Source: JBBRZM01 sp963813635 (lineage in GTDB: Bacteria > Actinomycetota > Acidimicrobiia > IMCC26256 > JBBRZM01). From it: DNA of 64,000 nucleotides. This document shows, piece by piece, positions 43,470-52,325 of the stretch. The number at the start of each line of letters is the position of its first letter. Position 1 is the stretch's first letter. The stretch covers positions 682,001 to 746,000 of the forward strand of contig CAWEZO010000007.1 of assembly GCA_963813635.1 (NCBI GenBank), in the 5' to 3' direction. The notes below the pieces were generated by a model. It was not told the DNA's origin. It saw nothing but the letters and a program-made list of their open reading frames with translations, and ran no database searches. The position numbers and the translations under genes are program-made.

Positions 43470-44527
43470 CGTTGCTCCAAACGGGTGAGGGTCGTGTCGG
43501 CTTCGGCCATGATCCGCTCGATGAGCTCGGCCACCGTCGGCAGCTCGTCGATGGTGCCCACAACCTGGCCCGTCGGCAAGATACCGACCTCGGCCTTGCC
43601 GTCAACCATCGCCGCTTTGGTGAGCATCGGCGCGTTGGCCGCCATCGCGAGCTGGCTCCACGTGAGCTCCTGGCTCTTGCGCATGGCCAGCCCCTCTTGC
43701 ACGAGCGCCCGCATCGACGTGCCGGTGAGCTTGCGAAAGGCCAGGGCGTTGCGAAGCGCGCGGGGGAGAGCGGTGATCCTGCTCGCCCCTTCGAGGTGGT
43801 CGACGACCTCGGTGCGGATCACCCGCTGCGGGTGCCCGTCGATCGCCTTGGTCACCACCGTGCCGGTGACGGGTGTCTCGAGGTAGATCTGCTTGATCGC
43901 GTCGGGGACGGTGCTCTCTTTGGTGAGCAGGAAGCGCGTGCCCATCGCGACGCCGCTCGCACCCCACGCGAGCGCGGCGACGAGCCCGCGGCCGTCCTGA
44001 AATCCACCGGCGGCGATGACGGGAATGTCGACCGCGTCACAGACCGCGGGCAGCAGCAACGACGTGGGCACCGTGCCGGTGTGGCCGCCACCCTCGGCGC
44101 CTTGCGCGATGACCGCGTCGACGCCCCACTCCGCCACCTTCTCGGCGTGACGCCGCGCCCCGACCGTGGGCATCGTGACGACGCCGGCGTTGTTCAGCTT
44201 CTTGATGAGCTTCTCGCCCGGCGCCTGCGCAAAGCTCGCGACCTTCACCTTGGCCCGGATGAGCAACTCGATGCGATCGTCGATGTCGGGCTGGTCGGAG
44301 CGAAGGTTGACACCGAACGGCTTGTCGGTGCGCTCGGTCACCTCGCGGATCGCGTCCTGGAGCTGCGGTGTGGTCATCGTCGCCGACGCGAGGATCCCGA
44401 GCCCACCGGCGGCACTCGTCGCCGACGTCAGCCGCGCGCCCGCGACCCATCCCATCCCCGTCTGCACGATCGGGTACTCCACCCCGAACAGCTCGCAGGC
44501 CCGCGTGCTGAGCCCCGCATGTGTCAT
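43466..44527 (-). CDS. ipdC: IpdC-like FMN-dependent oxidoreductase (NMO family)
   Basis: 353-residue nitronate-monooxygenase/enoyl-reductase TIM barrel. SVEYPIVQTGMGWVAG-type start, TSATSAAGGLGILASATMTT, KPFGVNLRSDQPD, VKVASFAQAPGEKLIKKLNN, DAVIAQGAEGGGHTGTVPTS (FMN/His loop) and GGFQDGRGLVAALAWGASGV. In mycobacteria IpdC is the flavoenzyme of steroid C/D-ring degradation, adjacent to ipdAB. The adjacent IpdA/IpdB/EchA20 homologues make that assignment strong. ATG 44527 has GGAGGG just upstream; a 52-bp hairpin repeat sits between its RBS and the ipdB stop. Overlaps the OB-fold gene by four bases. Confidence 0.85.
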   Translation of the reverse strand: MTHAGLSTRACELFGVEYPIVQTGMGWVAGARLTSATSAAGGLGILASATMTTPQLQDAIREVTERTDKPFGVNLRSDQPDIDDRIELLIRAKVKVASFAQAPGEKLIKKLNNAGVVTMPTVGARRHAEKVAEWGVDAVIAQGAEGGGHTGTVPTSLLLPAVCDAVDIPVIAAGGFQDGRGLVAALAWGASGVAMGTRFLLTKESTVPDAIKQIYLETPVTGTVVTKAIDGHPQRVIRTEVVDHLEGASRITALPRALRNALAFRKLTGTSMRALVQEGLAMRKSQELTWSQLAMAANAPMLTKAAMVDGKAEVGILPTGQVVGTIDELPTVAELIERIMAEADTTLTRLEQR

Positions 44528-44540
44528 CGAGTCCCTCCAA

Positions 44541-44592
44541 CTTGCGTCAGCAGCCGGGATGTCACCCCGGATTGCGACGCAAGAATGAAATT
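44541..44592 (-). repeat. 52-bp hairpin repeat, copy A, upstream of ipdC
   Basis: Arms CTTGCGTC (44541-44548) and GACGCAAG (44576-44583), with an inner CCGGG/CCCGG stem (44554-44558, 44566-44570). The flank GACGCAAGAATGAAAT is shared exactly with the copy at 59871-59921, and CAG and CCGGG blocks are also shared. It lies in an operon gap just upstream of an RBS (GGAGGG) and start codon, on the transcribed strand. Confidence 0.8.
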
Positions 44593-44600
44593 GGCGGGGG

Positions 44601-45378
44601 TCATGGTGACGGGACTTCGGCTTCGCCGAGGCCGTGGGGGTCGATCTCCTCGCGGATGAGGCGGAGCTCGTCGTCAGTGGGGAGGCGCGTCTCGCCGATG
44701 TCGGCCGGGATGACGAGCGAGAAGCCCGTCGCCGCCACGACCTCGTCGACCGTCACGCCCGGGTGCACCGAACGCAACCGCATCGAATGGTTGGGCGTCT
44801 CGAAATCGAGCACGCCGAGGTTGGACACGACGCGAGGCAGGCAGTGGAACCGCGCGGCTTCCGGGCCGAGCTGAGCGGCGTGGTCGTAGCCGATGCCGGT
44901 CACCACGTCGACCTGCTCGACGAACACCTTCACCGAGTGGTTGGGCACCCAGTAGCTCGTCTTGTTGTTGATCGTGTTGCCGGGCGCACCGCGAAAGCCG
45001 AGCAGCTGCGTCTTGGGGCGGTCCCACGGTCCGATGAACGCGATGTTCTGATTGCCGAACCGGTCGACCTGGGTTGCGCCCATCATGATGTGACGGCGGC
45101 CGCCCCAAACGATGTCGAACATCGCGCGATACGGGTTCCATCCCGCCACGACCTTCGGCGGGTCGTCGACCCCGACCGGCACGATGTTTTCCACCAACAG
45201 CGCTTCGCCGTCGGTCATCACGAGGTCGGGCTCGAACGTCGCTTTCGCGAGCCGCCCGCCGATCATCGGGATGGTGCCGATCGGGTTGGCCAGGATCTCG
45301 CCGTCGCCCCGCCACGCCTCCGCGCGACGCGACCGCGCACACCTCGGCGCGCGTTGCCGGTGCGGTGCGCGCGCTCAC
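44601..45378 (-). CDS. ipdB: CoA-transferase-fold ring-opening hydrolase subunit B
   Basis: About 258 residues (one inserted base near 45315). GTG 45378 gives SARTAPATRAEVCAVAS; then IGGRLAKATFEPDLVMTDGE, RRHIMMGATQVDRFGNQNIA, PGNTINNKTSYWVPNHSVKV, YDHAAQLGPEAARFHCLPRV and SMRLRSVHPGVTVDEVVAAT. This matches mycobacterial IpdB block by block. IpdA/IpdB have a CoA-transferase fold but hydrolyse the last steroid ring of COCHEA-CoA. The start overlaps ipdA's stop (GTGA). Downstream ipdC follows after 73 bp containing the hairpin repeat. Confidence 0.87.
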
Positions 45379-46223
45379 GACGCCGTCACCGCCGCTTGGT
45401 ACTCGGCTTCGCCCAGGTCGAGATACCTCGTCTTGAACTCGTGCCACGCGTCGGGCGACTTGGCTGTCGCGGCGTAGGTCTTCTGGAACGTCTCATCGCG
45501 TTCGTAGTCGGGAGCACAGGAGGTGAAGTGGGCGCCGTTGGGCGCCTCGACCACGCCGTCTGTCATGAGGCGATTGATGCGGAGCGACTGCACCGGCCCC
45601 TCCTTCAAGAAGTCGTCAGTGGCCACGACTTTCTCGACCGACATGAACGCGCGTTGCGCCGCGCTGCAGAACAGGTCGTCGAAGTAGGGATCGATGCCGA
45701 GATACTGGCCGGTGCCTCCCTCGTCGCCGCGGTTCATGTGAATGAGCGCGACGTCGAGCGCGAGGGCGGGCATCGCCACCAGCTCCTCGCCGTCGGCGTA
45801 GGGCGATTGCACCGTGCGGAGGTCGGGGTTGACGTTGAGGATGTCGGACCCGAGACCGACGCGAGTGGGAAGGAAGGGCACGCGCCATGCCGCGGCCTGC
45901 AGCCCGAGCAGGAACATGCCCTCGTCGAGATCGGTCGTCTCGATCGTGCCTGCCTGACGGGCGGCGCGGAAATGGGGCTCGAGCGGGATCGAGTCGAGCG
46001 ACACGAAGCTGTAGACGACCTTCTTCACCTTGCTTGCCGCGCACAGCAGCCCGACGTCGGGACCGCCGTACGACACGATCGTGAGATCGCGCAACGGCGA
46101 TCGCAGGATCGCACGCACGAGCGACATGGGCTTGCGGCGAGAACCCCAGCCGCCGATGCCGATCGTCATGCCGTCGCGCAGCTCCGCGACGACCTCGTCC
46201 TCCGTCGTGCGCTTGTCGGGCAA
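45375..46223 (-). CDS. ipdA: CoA-transferase-fold ring-opening hydrolase subunit A
   Basis: 282 residues from TTG 46223, giving PDKRTTEDEVVAELRDGMTI, IGGWGSRRKPMSLVRAILRS, YGGPDVGLLCAASKVKKVVY, TDLDEGMFLLGLQAAAWRVP, PTRVGLGSDILNVNPDLRTV, GIDPYFDDLFCSAAQRAFMS and VEAPNGAHFTSCAPDYERDE. Very close to mycobacterial IpdA, which with IpdB hydrolyses COCHEA-CoA, opening the last steroid ring. Its stop overlaps ipdB's start by four bases and EchA20 ends 16 bp upstream with GGAG in the gap, so the three are coupled. Confidence 0.88.
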   Translation of the reverse strand: MPDKRTTEDEVVAELRDGMTIGIGGWGSRRKPMSLVRAILRSPLRDLTIVSYGGPDVGLLCAASKVKKVVYSFVSLDSIPLEPHFRAARQAGTIETTDLDEGMFLLGLQAAAWRVPFLPTRVGLGSDILNVNPDLRTVQSPYADGEELVAMPALALDVALIHMNRGDEGGTGQYLGIDPYFDDLFCSAAQRAFMSVEKVVATDDFLKEGPVQSLRINRLMTDGVVEAPNGAHFTSCAPDYERDETFQKTYAATAKSPDAWHEFKTRYLDLGEAEYQAAVTAS

Positions 46224-46239
46224 CGACGGCTCCGGACCG

Positions 46240-47001
46240 CTACTTCGAGAACTTCGCGTCGCGCTTGTCGACGAACGCGTCGCGCGCCTCGTCGGCAACA
46301 CCCGCGAGGTTGAGCTCGAACGTGAAGCCCTGCTCGAAGCGGTAGCTGCGCTTGACGTCGATGGGGTCGATGCCGTTGAGCGACTCTTTCGCGGCCCGGA
46401 TGACGGTCGGGCTCTTCTCCGCGATCTGACCCGCTACCACGCGCGCGGCCTCGCGCAGCTCTGCTCGCTCGACCACTTGGAGCACCGAGCCGTACTCGTG
46501 GAGCTCGGCCGCGGTCGCCGTCGCGCTCGTGTAGACCATTGCCCGCATCTTCTGCTGCGGCACGAGCCGGGCGAGGTGCGTCGCCGCGCCGAGCGCGCCC
46601 CGGTCGACCTCGGGCAGTCCGAAGGTCGCGTCGCTCGACGCGATGATCACATCGGCGTTGCCCACGAGCCCGATCCCGCCGCCGAGGCAGTAGCCGTGCA
46701 CCGCCGCGATCACCGGCACCGCGCACTCGTACACCGCGGCGAACGCCGCGTAGCAGCCGCGGTTGGCGCCGATCAACGCCTCGAAGCCGTCGCTCGCCTG
46801 CATCTCCTTGATGTCGACGCCGGCGTTGAAGCCCTTGCCCTCGGCGGCGAGGATCACGACCCGCACCTGTGGATCGTCGCCGAGCCCGCACACGATCTCG
46901 GCCAGCTGGAACCAGTCGGCGACCGCCAGCGCGTTGACGGGTGGATTGTCGACGACCACTTCGGCGATGCCGTGATCGTCAACCGTGTGGCCGATCCCCA
47001 T
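46240..47001 (-). CDS. echA20: EchA20-like ring-opening crotonase
   Basis: 253-residue crotonase from ATG 47001 (an in-frame ATG at 47043 would add 14 residues). Blocks matching mycobacterial EchA20: PPVNALAVADWFQLAEIV, VILAAEGKGFNAGVDIKEMQ, ALIGANRGCYAAFAAVYECA, GYCLGGGIGLVGNADVIIAS, FGLPEVDRGALGAATHLARL and YRFEQGFTFELNLAGVADEA. EchA20 hydrolytically opens the D-ring-derived ring to give the IpdAB substrate. It is the first gene of the minus-strand run and is divergent from the SDR at 47101, as in the mycobacterial locus. Confidence 0.87.
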   Translation of the reverse strand: MGIGHTVDDHGIAEVVVDNPPVNALAVADWFQLAEIVCGLGDDPQVRVVILAAEGKGFNAGVDIKEMQASDGFEALIGANRGCYAAFAAVYECAVPVIAAVHGYCLGGGIGLVGNADVIIASSDATFGLPEVDRGALGAATHLARLVPQQKMRAMVYTSATATAAELHEYGSVLQVVERAELREAARVVAGQIAEKSPTVIRAAKESLNGIDPIDVKRSYRFEQGFTFELNLAGVADEARDAFVDKRDAKFSK

Positions 47002-47100
47002 GCGCGGTGATCCCAGCTCGAGGGTGTGTGTGGACGGGTGCACGACCGGTCCGCTCGCCGGTTCCTGAATGACCCGTCAGCCGGTCGGTACCTTATCCGC

Positions 47101-47880
47101 ATGGACAATCCGCTGGACATGTCGGGCCGGGCCGTGCTCGTGACCGGAGGATGCCGCGGCGTCGGCCGTGGTATCACCGAACGTTTCCTCGACGCGGGCG
47201 CCGACGTCGTGATCTGTTGTCGCCACGAACCCGAGGAGCTCCCCACGGTCGGCGCCAACCGCGCGCACTTCCTCGCGGCCGATGTCCGCGAAGCGGCAGA
47301 GATCGACAAGGTGATCGGCTTCACGCTCGATCGGGTCGGGCACCTCGACGTGCTCGTCAACAACGCGGGTGGCTCGCCGCCGGTCGAGAGCGCGAGCGCG
47401 TCACCGAAGTTCTCCGCTGCGATCATCACGCTCAACCTGGTCGCGCCGCTCGTGCTCGCGCAACGGGCGAACGCCGTGATGCAGGACCAGCCGGACGGCG
47501 GCGTGATCATCAACATCGCGAGCGTCAGCGGCATGCGTCCTTCACCCGAGACCGCGGCGTACGGTGCCGCCAAGGCCGGGCTGCTCAACCTCACGGAGAC
47601 GCTGGCGGTCGAGTTCGCGCCCAACGTGCGGGTCAACGCCGTGACGGCGGGCATGGTCCGCACCGAGCAGGCGCATTTGTTCTACGGCGACGACGAGGGC
47701 ATCGCGGCGGTTGCCGCGACCGTCCCACTCGGACGCCTGGCCGAGCCCTCCGATGTGGGCGACGCATGCCTGTTCCTCGCGTCCTCACTGGCGAGCTATG
47801 TCAGCGGTGCGAACCTGCTCGTGCACGGCGGCGGGGAGAGACCCGCCTTCCGCGACGCAGCCAGGAATACGAGCGGGTAA
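47101..47880 (+). CDS. SDR, divergent partner of echA20-ipd operon
   Basis: 259-residue SDR, ATG 47101. DMSGRAVLVTGGCRGVGRGI, RFLDAGADVVICCRHEPEEL, NNAGGSPPVESASASP, INIASVSGMRPSPETAAYGA with Tyr/Lys, VNAVTAGMVRTEQAHLFYGD and GANLLVHGGGERPAF. In mycobacteria SDRs (Rv3548c/Rv3549c) are likewise divergent from echA20-ipdABC, and I infer this is the counterpart, oxidising a ring hydroxyl. Substrate not proven. The intergenic gap of 99 bp to echA20 has no CTGAC-N6-GTCAG copy and no clear KstR2-type box. Confidence 0.83.
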   Translation: MDNPLDMSGRAVLVTGGCRGVGRGITERFLDAGADVVICCRHEPEELPTVGANRAHFLAADVREAAEIDKVIGFTLDRVGHLDVLVNNAGGSPPVESASASPKFSAAIITLNLVAPLVLAQRANAVMQDQPDGGVIINIASVSGMRPSPETAAYGAAKAGLLNLTETLAVEFAPNVRVNAVTAGMVRTEQAHLFYGDDEGIAAVAATVPLGRLAEPSDVGDACLFLASSLASYVSGANLLVHGGGERPAFRDAARNTSG

Positions 47881-48036
47881 CGATCGCGTAAGAGATCGTG
47901 CCCCGACTCAAATGTTGGCACGGGCGCGCGCGACACTGACCAGATCGCGCGATTAACCCTTCCGCGCACGAGCCGGGCAACTCCGGGCTCGGGTCCTGGT
48001 TCAGGGCCGCCCCGCTGCTGCCGATAGGTAACGAGT

Positions 48037-48702
48037 ATGCCCGTGCACCCGTTCGAGATCCCCCGCGTTCGCACCATCGTGCGGCACAGCCTGCCCAATC
48101 TGCTCGAGAGCACGATCGTGCCCGTGGCGCTGTTCCTGATCACGCTGAACCTTCTCGGCGTCTGGGGTGCGATCACCGCCGGGCTGGTCTGGTCGTACGG
48201 CAACATCGCCCGGCGCCTGCTCACCGGCCGTCGCGTACCCGGGATGCTGCTGATCGGCGCCGTGACGCTCACCGCACGCACGGTGCTCTCGCTCGCGACC
48301 GGCAGCGTCTTCATCTACTTCCTGCAACCCACGCTGGGCACCGCCGCGATCGCGACGGCCTTTCTGCTGTCGGTGCCGATCGGTCATCCGCTCGCCCAGC
48401 GGCTGGCCGGCGACTTCCTGCCCATCCCGGCCGGCTTCCTCGGCAACGAGCACGTGCGGCGCTTCTTCCTGAGGGTCTCCCTGCTGTGGGCGTTCACGCA
48501 GTTTGCGAACGCGGGCGTCACGTTGTGGCTCCTCACGAGCCAGTCGTTGACAACGTTCGTGATCGCGCGCCAGCTTGTGTCCGGCGCGCTGACAGCGACG
48601 GCAATACTCGTATCGGTGATCTGGTTCAAGCGGTCGATGCGTAACCACAGCTTGCTGGCACCGAGCCGGCGTGGGGGCACGGTCGCACTCGCCACTGGAT
48701 GA
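48037..48702 (+). CDS. VC0807-family membrane protein
   Basis: 221-residue integral membrane protein, ATG 48037. Hydrophobic segments: LESTIVPVALFLITLNLLGV, AITAGLVWSYGNIARRLLTG, GMLLIGAVTLTARTVLSLAT plus SVFIYFLQPTLGTAAIATAF, FLRVSLLWAFTQFANAGVTL and ALTATAILVSVIWF. This pattern is that of VC0807/DUF3159-like proteins of unknown function. A 156-bp gap separates it from the SDR, and the hydrolase gene starts four bases after its stop. Not catabolic in appearance. Confidence 0.65.
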   Translation: MPVHPFEIPRVRTIVRHSLPNLLESTIVPVALFLITLNLLGVWGAITAGLVWSYGNIARRLLTGRRVPGMLLIGAVTLTARTVLSLATGSVFIYFLQPTLGTAAIATAFLLSVPIGHPLAQRLAGDFLPIPAGFLGNEHVRRFFLRVSLLWAFTQFANAGVTLWLLTSQSLTTFVIARQLVSGALTATAILVSVIWFKRSMRNHSLLAPSRRGGTVALATG

Positions 48703-48705
48703 TTC

Positions 48706-49461
48706 GTGAACGACTCGCTCATGACGCACGGAACGTTCACGACGCGTGATGGTGTCGCTCTCGCCGGCTCCCGCCGTCTCGTCGACGGCGCACCGCGCGC
48801 GGCCATCGTGCTCGTACACGGATTCACCGGGTCTGCGGCCGACCCGGCAGTCACCACGCTCGCGGAAGCGCTCCACGCGACCGGTCTCGACGTGGTGACG
48901 TACGACGGGCGGGGCCACGGCGGGTCCGACAGCACGTCGACCCTGGGCGACTTGGAGCGTCACGACGTGGCCGCCGCGGTCGCAGTGGCACGCGAGCGTA
49001 CCGACCGCGTCGTGCTGGTGGGCGCGTCGATGGGCGCGATCGCGGTCGTGCGTTACGCAACCGAAGATCCGCATCTCGATGGCGTCGTCTCCGTCAGCTG
49101 CCCGGCCCGCTGGCGCCTCCCGCGCAACCTGATGGGCCTGTTCAGCGCCGGGCTCACCCGCACCGGCATCGGTCGTGCGCTCGCCGCCCGCCACCTGAAT
49201 GTGCGCATCTCGCCGACGTGGAACAGCCCGGAGCCGCCGATCGATCTCATCGCGCGTATCACCGCGCCGGTCGCACTGGTACACGGCTCACTCGACAGGT
49301 TCATCATGCCCGGCAACGCGCGCGAGCTCTTCGGCAAATGCGACGGCCAACGTCGCCTCGTGCTCGTTCCCGACATGGGCCACGCCTACGGCGACGCGGC
49401 GCTTCAGCCGATCGTCGACGCGGTGGAATGGGCGCTGGTGCTCACCGCGGCAGCCGCCTGA
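48706..49461 (+). CDS. Alpha/beta hydrolase
   Basis: 251-residue alpha/beta hydrolase, GTG 48706. HGFTGSAADPAVTTLAEALH oxyanion region, VVTYDGRGHGGSDSTST, nucleophile elbow VLVGASMGAIAVVR (about 108-121), acid strand VALVHGSLDRFIMPGNAREL and catalytic His in VPDMGHAYGDAALQ. Probable esterase or lipase-like; substrate unknown. The 3' end overlaps the DegV gene by 58 bases, converging tail-to-tail. Confidence 0.83.
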   Translation: MNDSLMTHGTFTTRDGVALAGSRRLVDGAPRAAIVLVHGFTGSAADPAVTTLAEALHATGLDVVTYDGRGHGGSDSTSTLGDLERHDVAAAVAVARERTDRVVLVGASMGAIAVVRYATEDPHLDGVVSVSCPARWRLPRNLMGLFSAGLTRTGIGRALAARHLNVRISPTWNSPEPPIDLIARITAPVALVHGSLDRFIMPGNARELFGKCDGQRRLVLVPDMGHAYGDAALQPIVDAVEWALVLTAAAA

Positions 49462-50300
49462 TCCTCGTCGGGCTCCCACCACCACGCGAGGCCGACCAGC
49501 CCCGCACCGGTATGCACGACCATCACCGGGCTGAACTCGCTCACGAACGCCGTCTCCGGCGCGCATTCGCCCGAGACCCGCTTGAGCAACAGCTGTGCCT
49601 CGTCGGGCGCGAGCGCGTGCAGCGCGACGACGTGCAGCCGGTCGCTGCCCCCGCCGGAGCGGCGCCAGATTCGGATGATGCGGTCGAGCGCGGCCTCGTG
49701 GCTGAAGCCGGGGCGCAAGCGCCGGACATTGCCGGCCGCGAACTCGAAGAGCGGGTTGATGCCGAGCTGGCGGCCGGCCCATCCCACGACGGGAGGAACG
49801 CGACCGCTGCGCACGAGTCGATCGAGGCTCGGGACGGTGGCGACGAGCCGGACACGACCGATGACGTCGCGGGCGACGCGCTCGACCTCGTCGAGTGATG
49901 CCCCGGCCTGCGCGGCCCGGGCAGCAGCCACCACTACCAATCCTTCGGCGCCCGCCGCGGTCGTCGTGTCGAGCACCCGCGCCTGACCCCCGGTCGACTG
50001 TGCAGCGAGCGCCGCAGCCTCATGCGTGCTGCTCATGGTCGCGGCGATGGTGAGCACGAGCACACCGTCGGTCTCGCGCTTGCCCTCGAGCCGAGCGTTG
50101 ATGGCGGCGGAGAACTCACCCGGGGTCGGGCCCGACGTCGTGACGCGATCGGCGCGGAGGAGCTGCTCGAGCGGCTGGTCGCCATCGTGCATGTCGACGC
50201 CCGCGGCAGTGAGACGCATCGGCACGACCGCGATGTCGTATTCGTCGACCAGACCCTGCGGCAACGCGGACGCGCTGTCGGTCACGATCGTGACGGCCAT
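49404..50300 (-). CDS. DegV-family fatty-acid-binding protein
   Basis: 298 residues. VTIVTDSASALPQGLVDEYD, VVPMRLTAAGVDMHDGD, TSGPTPGEFSAAINARLEG, LVLTIAATMSSTHEAAALAA (with the TSxxxS-like lipid pocket), GRLVATVPSLDRLVRSGRVP-like central block and a C-terminal MVVHTGAGLVGLAWWWEPDE. DegV/FakB proteins bind a fatty acid for FakA kinase, which acts upstream of PlsY; a plsY gene lies two genes away. Ends inside the convergent hydrolase gene. Confidence 0.83.
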   Translation of the reverse strand: MAVTIVTDSASALPQGLVDEYDIAVVPMRLTAAGVDMHDGDQPLEQLLRADRVTTSGPTPGEFSAAINARLEGKRETDGVLVLTIAATMSSTHEAAALAAQSTGGQARVLDTTTAAGAEGLVVVAAARAAQAGASLDEVERVARDVIGRVRLVATVPSLDRLVRSGRVPPVVGWAGRQLGINPLFEFAAGNVRRLRPGFSHEAALDRIIRIWRRSGGGSDRLHVVALHALAPDEAQLLLKRVSGECAPETAFVSEFSPVMVVHTGAGLVGLAWWWEPDEDQAAAAVSTSAHSTASTIG

Positions 50301-50303
50301 GTT

Positions 50304-51521
50304 CTACCCCCGAGTCGCCGGTTCATGGATGAGTGATGCGCTGGCCAGCACCAGCAGTCCCGAGCAGAGCAGCACGACCCGCGACGGCTCGAGGTAGCCG
50401 ACCACCGGCCAGCGCTCGGATCCAATGGCGTCGCCCAGTGCGCCCGCGACGATCGCGGCTGCGGCGAGCCCGAAGCGGATGACAACGTGAAACGCCGCGA
50501 ACCCGAGCACGCGGTCGTGCCCGTCGAGCCCGGCCTGGAGCACGCCCATCCCCGATGCGAGCGTGAACGCGGCCGCGGCTCCGAAGCCGACGGCGCCGGC
50601 GTAGACGACCCAGAGCGCGGGAGCGAGGCTGAACGTCGCGACGACGATCCCGATCGCGCTCACGCCGACCCGGGTGCGCCACAACGAGAAGCCGGGCTGT
50701 TTCTGGAGCAGGACGATGCATGCGGCGGCGCCCACGCCGAAGAGCGCGATCAGCCAACCAAACTCGGTGTCGGTCGCGCCGAGCACCGTGCGCACGAAGA
50801 CGATGCCGAGCGAGAACAGGGCTCCGAGCCCGAGCGCGACCGCGGCCGCCGCCGGAACGATGGCTCGCACGAGCGGAATCTTGAACACGCTGAAGAAGCC
50901 GCCCCCCGGCTCGTCGCGCTCTGCAGCCGCCCGCGGGGTCGGCATCAACTCCGTGATTCGAGCGATGAGCGCGAACGAGACGACGTACGTCACCGCGTCG
51001 ATCCAGAACACGACCGCGTTGGGGCGGCCGAACAGGCCCGAGAACGGCAATGCGCTCACCAGCGCGAATGCGGCGGCGCCGATCGGGATCGTCCCGTACG
51101 AGGACCCGAGGACCGCGCCGTTTGCCAGCGGCAACTGTTCGTCGTCGACCAGGTCGGGGATCGACGCGTCGCGGGCAGGCAGAAACACCATGCTCGCGAC
51201 CTCGATCATGAAGGCCCACAGGTAGACCCACCACAGCGCGCGCACCAATGGAACGAGCGCGATCATCGCGGCGCGGGTCGCGTCCATCGCGAGCATGGTG
51301 CGCCGCCGGTCCCAGTGGCTTGCAGCGCGCGCGGCCAGCGGCCCACCGAGCGCCGCGGGCACGAGGCGGAGCGCGAGGATGCCGCCGACCGCCGTCGGCG
51401 AACCCGTGAGTGAGAGCGCGAGCGCGATGAACGCCACCGTGCCCATCCAGTCGCCCAGCGCGGAGATGGCCTGGCCGGCGAGGAGATCCCGGAAACCGCG
51501 CCGTCGCAGGAGGACAGCCAT
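50304..51521 (-). CDS. MFS transporter
   Basis: 405-residue membrane protein with ten to twelve hydrophobic segments: GFRDLLAGQAISALGDWMGT, RLVPAALGGPLAARAASHWD RRR-type loop 2-3, WWVYLWAFMIEVASMVFLPA, AVVFWIDAVTYVVSFALIAR, and ALGLGALFSLGIVFVRTVLG in the second half. The layout is that of MFS_3-type permeases (drug or metabolite efflux). Starts three bases after the plsY stop, so probably the same transcript. Confidence 0.82.
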   Translation of the reverse strand: MAVLLRRRGFRDLLAGQAISALGDWMGTVAFIALALSLTGSPTAVGGILALRLVPAALGGPLAARAASHWDRRRTMLAMDATRAAMIALVPLVRALWWVYLWAFMIEVASMVFLPARDASIPDLVDDEQLPLANGAVLGSSYGTIPIGAAAFALVSALPFSGLFGRPNAVVFWIDAVTYVVSFALIARITELMPTPRAAAERDEPGGGFFSVFKIPLVRAIVPAAAAVALGLGALFSLGIVFVRTVLGATDTEFGWLIALFGVGAAACIVLLQKQPGFSLWRTRVGVSAIGIVVATFSLAPALWVVYAGAVGFGAAAAFTLASGMGVLQAGLDGHDRVLGFAAFHVVIRFGLAAAAIVAGALGDAIGSERWPVVGYLEPSRVVLLCSGLLVLASASLIHEPATRG

Positions 51522-51523
51522 GC

Positions 51524-52159
51524 TCAGGCGGTGTGGCCGTCGGCGGCGGCGGTGGAATGCCCGGGTTCGTCATGGTCGAACAGCAGACGGTTGAGGTACA
51601 CCTTTGGCGAGGGGTTCGGGGGCGGGCGGTTGCCCATGACGCGCTTGACCATCATCGGAATGACGACCGCGGCCGCAGCGAGCGCGCCGGACGGGCCGTA
51701 GGTGAGGCCGAGGATCGGCACCAGCGCGACTTCGGTGCCCAGGATGACGACACCGGCCTGCTTGACCCGCATACCGATGACGAGCGCGGCGAGCAGCAGC
51801 AGGGTGGCGGGCCAGGCCTGCACGAGGAGCGCGCCGAGACTGACCGAGAAGCCACGCCCGCCGGCGCCGCGCAGGAACGGCGACCAGTTGTGGCCGACGA
51901 CAGCCATGCCACCGGCGATCGCGGCGAGATAGGGCCGGCCGCTGCCTGCGAGCAACGGCCCGACGGCGCCCTTCGCGACCTCGAAGATGCCGACGACCGC
52001 GAGCGTCGTGAAGTTGGTGATCCGGAACAGCGCGGTGCCCCCGACGGTGCCGTGGTGCACCTCACGCAGGTCGACGCCACGCGTCACGTGCGCTGCGATG
52101 TTGGAGAACGGGATCGCGCCGACGAGGAAGGCGCACACGAGGATGAGCACGACGCCCAT
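51524..52159 (-). CDS. plsY: Glycerol-3-phosphate acyltransferase PlsY
   Basis: 211 residues from ATG 52159 (GGGGGA seven bases upstream; an ATG at 52240 would add a charged 27-residue tail). Membrane helices LILVCAFLVGAIPFSNIAAH, then the active-site loop HHGTVGGTALFRITNFTTLA, the central GNNWSPFLRGAGGRGFSVSL-like loop (here GHNWSPFLRGAGGRG) and further helices. PlsY transfers an acyl group from acyl-phosphate to glycerol-3-phosphate in phospholipid synthesis. Cotranscribed with the MFS gene. Confidence 0.84.
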   Translation of the reverse strand: MGVVLILVCAFLVGAIPFSNIAAHVTRGVDLREVHHGTVGGTALFRITNFTTLAVVGIFEVAKGAVGPLLAGSGRPYLAAIAGGMAVVGHNWSPFLRGAGGRGFSVSLGALLVQAWPATLLLLAALVIGMRVKQAGVVILGTEVALVPILGLTYGPSGALAAAAVVIPMMVKRVMGNRPPPNPSPKVYLNRLLFDHDEPGHSTAAADGHTA

Positions 52160-52325
52160 CGGAACGTCCCCCTTCCTCTCCTCCGCTGCCGGGGGCGCGC
52201 CCGGGTCGGCTTCGCGCAACGCGTCGACGCTTGGCGTCATCGTCTGGCTACCCCGCGCAGCACCGGGCCAAACGGCCAGCGCCGAAGACGTGACCGTTCG
52301 ATGGCGTTGGAGGTGGTTTGGTCCG

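Noticed and set aside
44634..46313. A 559-codon open frame on the plus strand across ipdB-ipdA
   Set aside because: Arg/His/Val-rich shadow of the minus-strand genes in high-GC DNA; no family motif and no RBS.
47061..47073. TGACCCGTCAG between echA20 and the SDR as an operator
   Set aside because: Arms match but the N2 spacing is unlike all other copies; too short to separate from chance.
47002..47100. KstR or KstR2 box at the echA20/SDR divergent promoter
   Set aside because: Neither TnnAACnnGTTnnA nor AnCAAGnnCTTGnT was found by eye.
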